Shown here one piece after another: positions 35,069 through 37,921 of a DNA stretch of 37,921 bases. The notes beneath the pieces are model-generated. The model was given only the letters and a program-made list of their open reading frames with translations, made no database searches and had not been told where the DNA came from. Source of the DNA: Pseudomonas defluvii. Its GTDB lineage: Bacteria > Pseudomonadota > Gammaproteobacteria > Pseudomonadales > Pseudomonadaceae. Within the stretch, counting starts at the first letter, position 1; every line of letters starts with the position of its first letter. The stretch covers positions 1 to 37,921 of the forward strand of contig NZ_MBPN01000046.1 in the NCBI RefSeq assembly GCF_001695625.1. Direction: 5' to 3'. Made by a program: the position numbers and the translations under genes.

Positions 35069-36211
35069 ATGGCTGTTGCCTCCGGTGCCTATAAAAAAGC
35101 CCTCGATGGCGGCCAGCAACCTAAACAGGTGCTGGTGAAAATCGATCGGGTTACAAAAAAGTTCGACGAAACGGTCGCCGTGGACGATGTGTCCCTGGAA
35201 ATCCGCAAGGGCGAGATCTTCGCTCTGCTGGGTGGCTCCGGCTCGGGTAAATCCACATTGCTGCGGATGTTGGCCGGTTTCGAGCGTCCGACCGAAGGCC
35301 GCATCTTCCTTGATGGTGTCGACATCACCGATATGCCGCCTTATGAACGGCCGATCAACATGATGTTCCAGTCCTATGCGTTGTTCCCGCACATGACCGT
35401 TGCGCAGAATATCGCGTTCGGCCTGAAGCAGGACCGCATGCCGGCTGCCGAGATCGACGCCCGTGTGGCCGAGATGCTCAAGCTGGTGCACATGACCCAG
35501 TATGCCAAGCGCAAGCCGCACCAGCTTTCCGGCGGTCAGCGTCAGCGTGTGGCCCTGGCCCGCTCCTTGGCCAAACGGCCAAAACTGCTGTTGCTCGACG
35601 AGCCAATGGGCGCACTGGACAAGAAGTTGCGTTCGCAGATGCAACTGGAACTGGTGCAGATCATCGAGCGCGTGGGGGTGACCTGCGTGATGGTGACCCA
35701 CGACCAGGAAGAGGCCATGACCATGGCCGAGCGCATTGCGATCATGCACCTGGGCTGGATCGCCCAGATCGGTAGCCCGATCGACGTCTACGAGACCCCG
35801 ACCAGCCGCCTGGTCTGTGAGTTCATCGGCAACGTCAACCTGTTCGAAGGCGAAGTGGTGGACGACGCCGAAAGCTATGCGCTGATCTCCAGCCCCGAGC
35901 TTGAGCGCGGCATCTATGTTGGCCACGGCGTCACTACCTCGGTGGAAGACAAGCACATCACCTATGCGCTGCGCCCAGAGAAGCTGCTGGTAACCACCGA
36001 GCAACCGTCATGCGAGCACAACTGGTCGCGCGGCAAGGTTCACGATATTGCCTACCTGGGTGGCCATTCGGTGTTCTACGTCGAGTTGCCGAGCGGCAAG
36101 GTGGTGCAGTCGTTCGTTGCCAACGCCGAACGCCAGGGAACCCGGCCAACCTGGGGTGACCAGGTCTATGTGTGCTGGGAAGATGACTCCGGTGTGGTAC
36201 TGCGCTCATGA
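35069..36211 (+). CDS. spuF: Polyamine ABC transporter ATPase
   Basis: Predicted 380-residue cytosolic ATPase of the PotA/PotG type. Walker A GGSGSGKS (55-62), Q-loop FQSYALFPH (100-108), signature LSGGQ (153-157), Walker B LLLLDEP (173-179) and switch His211 (VTHDQEEAM) are all intact. A C-terminal TOBE regulatory domain (about 285-380) follows. The ATG at 35069 has GGGAG eight bases upstream. Its last codon overlaps the spuG start (ATGA at 36208-36211). Confidence 0.95.
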   Translation: MAVASGAYKKALDGGQQPKQVLVKIDRVTKKFDETVAVDDVSLEIRKGEIFALLGGSGSGKSTLLRMLAGFERPTEGRIFLDGVDITDMPPYERPINMMFQSYALFPHMTVAQNIAFGLKQDRMPAAEIDARVAEMLKLVHMTQYAKRKPHQLSGGQRQRVALARSLAKRPKLLLLDEPMGALDKKLRSQMQLELVQIIERVGVTCVMVTHDQEEAMTMAERIAIMHLGWIAQIGSPIDVYETPTSRLVCEFIGNVNLFEGEVVDDAESYALISSPELERGIYVGHGVTTSVEDKHITYALRPEKLLVTTEQPSCEHNWSRGKVHDIAYLGGHSVFYVELPSGKVVQSFVANAERQGTRPTWGDQVYVCWEDDSGVVLRS

Positions 36212-37128
36212 AAATTCGAAAACTGAAGCGCGCTTTCCAGCGCCTGGTTCCCGAGGGGCGTCACCTGGTCATTGGTGCGCCATTCCTGTGGCTGTTCCTG
36301 TTCTTCATGCTGCCGTTCTTCATCGTTCTGAAGATCAGCTTTGCCGAAGCGGACGTCGCTATTCCGCCGTACACCGAGATCTATACCTTCGTCGAGCAGA
36401 AACTCGAACTGGTGCTGAACCTCGGCAACTACGCCATGTTGACCGACGACGAGCTGTACCTGTCGGCGTACCTGGGCTCGTTGAAGATGGCCTTCATCAG
36501 CACGCTGCTGTGCTTGTTGATTGGCTTTCCGATGGCTTACGCCATCGCCAATGCGCGCAAGGAAACCCAGACGGTCCTGCTGCTGTTGATCATGATGCCG
36601 ACCTGGACCGCGATCCTGATTCGGGTCTATGCCTGGATGGGCATCCTCAGCAACAACGGCCTGCTTAATGGCTTCTTGATGACCATGGGCTTTATCGACC
36701 AGCCGTTGCAGATCCTCAATACCAACCTGGCGGTTTACATCGGTGTGGTGTACTCGTACCTGCCGTTCATGATCCTGCCGCTGTATGCCAACCTGGTGAA
36801 GCACGACCCAAGCTTGCTTGAAGCCGCTTCCGACCTGGGTTCCAGCACCTTCAACAGCTTCTGGAAAATCACCGTGCCGCTCTCCAAGAACGGGATCATC
36901 GCCGGTTGCATGCTGGTGTTCATTCCGGTTGTAGGTGAGTTCGTTATCCCAGAGCTGCTCGGCGGCCCGGAAACCCTGATGATCGGTAAAGTGCTGTGGC
37001 AAGAGTTCTTCAACAACCGTGACTGGCCAGTGGCTTCGGCACTGGCGGTAGTGATGCTGGCGATCCTGATCGTACCGATCCTGCTCTTCAACCGTAGTCA
37101 GGCCAAAGAGATGGAGGGTCGGGCATGA
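36208..37128 (+). CDS. spuG: Polyamine ABC transporter permease 1
   Basis: Predicted 306-residue inner-membrane permease of the PotB/PotH type, with six hydrophobic helices (first at about 22-45). The EAA loop that contacts SpuF reads EAASDLGSSTFNSFWKITVPLS (about 211-232). It starts inside the spuF stop and ends inside the spuH start, both by four-base ATGA overlaps, so the three products are made together. Confidence 0.95.
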   Translation: MKIRKLKRAFQRLVPEGRHLVIGAPFLWLFLFFMLPFFIVLKISFAEADVAIPPYTEIYTFVEQKLELVLNLGNYAMLTDDELYLSAYLGSLKMAFISTLLCLLIGFPMAYAIANARKETQTVLLLLIMMPTWTAILIRVYAWMGILSNNGLLNGFLMTMGFIDQPLQILNTNLAVYIGVVYSYLPFMILPLYANLVKHDPSLLEAASDLGSSTFNSFWKITVPLSKNGIIAGCMLVFIPVVGEFVIPELLGGPETLMIGKVLWQEFFNNRDWPVASALAVVMLAILIVPILLFNRSQAKEMEGRA

Positions 37129-37921
37129 AGCGTTTCAGTTTCTCCAAGCTGATGCTGGTAGTGGGCTTGCTGTTCATCTACCTGCCGATGCTGATCCTGG
37201 TGATCTACTCGTTCAACGCCTCCAAGCTGGTGACGGTCTGGGGCGGCTGGTCGGTGAAGTGGTACGTTGGCCTGCTCGACAACAGCCAGTTGATGGGCTC
37301 GGTGGCGCGCTCGCTGGAAATCGCCTGCTACACCGCGATTGCCGCCGTTGTCCTCGGTACCCTGGCGGCCTTCGTGCTGACCCGGGTAACCCGCTTCAAG
37401 GGCCGTACCCTGTTTGGTGGCCTGGTCACTGCGCCGTTGGTCATGCCTGAGGTGATTACCGGTCTGTCGTTGCTGCTGCTGTTCGTGGCAATGGCACAGA
37501 TGATCGGCTGGCCGCAGGAACGTGGCATCCTCACCATCTGGATTGCGCACACCACCTTTTGCTCTGCCTATGTAGCGGTGGTGGTGTCGGCACGCCTGCG
37601 CGAGCTGGACCTGTCTATCGAAGAGGCTGCAATGGACTTGGGTGCGCGGCCATGGAAGGTGTTCTTCCTGATCACCATCCCGATGATCGCGCCTTCGCTG
37701 GCTGCGGGCGGCATGATGTCCTTTGCCCTGTCGCTGGACGACCTGGTATTGGCCAGCTTCGTCTCCGGCCCTGGCTCTACCACCCTGCCGATGGAAGTTT
37801 TCTCGGCTGTGCGTCTGGGCGTGAAGCCGGAAATCAACGCGGTGGCCAGCTTGATTCTGCTGTCGGTGTCGTTGGTGACCTTTCTGGTCTGGTACTTCAG
37901 CCGTCGGGCTGAAGAGCGCCG
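37125..37921 (+). CDS. spuH: Polyamine ABC transporter permease 2, 3' end cut by the window
   Basis: The ATG at 37125 overlaps the spuG stop (ATGA), and the frame is open to the window edge, giving 265 residues. It is a PotC/PotI-type permease: a first helix at about 8-30 (LMLVVGLLFIYLPMLILVIYS), further helices, and the EAA loop EEAAMDLGARPWKVFFLITIP. SLDDLVLASFVSGPGSTTLPMEVFS is the family C-terminal signature. Only the last residues should be missing, since the final helix (LILLSVSLVTFLVWYFSRRAEE) is already present. Confidence 0.94.
   Translation, partial: MKRFSFSKLMLVVGLLFIYLPMLILVIYSFNASKLVTVWGGWSVKWYVGLLDNSQLMGSVARSLEIACYTAIAAVVLGTLAAFVLTRVTRFKGRTLFGGLVTAPLVMPEVITGLSLLLLFVAMAQMIGWPQERGILTIWIAHTTFCSAYVAVVVSARLRELDLSIEEAAMDLGARPWKVFFLITIPMIAPSLAAGGMMSFALSLDDLVLASFVSGPGSTTLPMEVFSAVRLGVKPEINAVASLILLSVSLVTFLVWYFSRRAEER

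Overview
The window is a stretch of a Pseudomonas chromosome, most like the P. putida group. This rests on gene order: yhiI-rbbA-yhhJ type transporter, EVE protein, ygfA / 6S RNA / zapA, ygfB-pepP-ubiH-visC, an iron ABC pair, gcvTHP, argE-argA, then spuI and spuABCDEFGH. High-GC codon use and REP-type repeats ending in a CCCGTTCCTACAGG-like core agree. Species assignment is recall of gene order, not a search.

Layout. 1-5.6 kb: the first codons of an unknown minus-strand gene, a secreted FliL-like protein, and a minus-strand three-gene export operon (HlyD adaptor, RbbA-type double ATPase-permease, YhhJ-type permease). 5.6-8 kb: an EVE-domain protein, a 46-residue membrane protein, 5-formyltetrahydrofolate cyclo-ligase, the 6S RNA, ZapA and a small coiled-coil protein. 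8-12.4 kb: a plus-strand operon of a YgfB-like protein, aminopeptidase P and two ubiquinone hydroxylases. 12.4-15.2 kb: a periplasmic iron-binding protein and its permease behind a probable Fur box. 15.3-19.8 kb: the glycine cleavage genes gcvT, gcvH and gcvP, with strong RNA hairpins before gcvT and gcvP. 19.8-24.4 kb: a REP pair, a secreted DUF2388 protein, an orphan GspE/PilB ATPase, a small ACT-like protein, an Lrp/AsnC regulator and a CYTH-CHAD triphosphatase. 24.5-27.2 kb: argE and argA, with a short leader peptide before argA. 27.2 kb to the end: the polyamine region, with spuI divergent from spuABCDEFGH; spuH runs off the edge.

How the genes work together. Several neighbours share one-carbon, folate and nitrogen metabolism. 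Glycine cleavage makes methylene-tetrahydrofolate and ammonia, and the cyclo-ligase rescues 5-formyltetrahydrofolate. ArgA starts arginine synthesis and ArgE performs the acetylornithine step. The spu genes import putrescine and spermidine and break them down through gamma-glutamyl intermediates.

The coding content is conserved and largely recognisable. The least explained signals are in the leaders. An eight-codon reading frame ending in Arg-Arg (CGA CGA) sits before argA and contains a segment complementary to the argA start region. A stem of 13+5 base pairs buries the gcvP ribosome-binding site. Hairpins also lie before gcvT and exactly at the spuA start, and a candidate sigma-54 promoter precedes spuA. 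Secondary structures were found by eye from base complementarity, without energy calculation.
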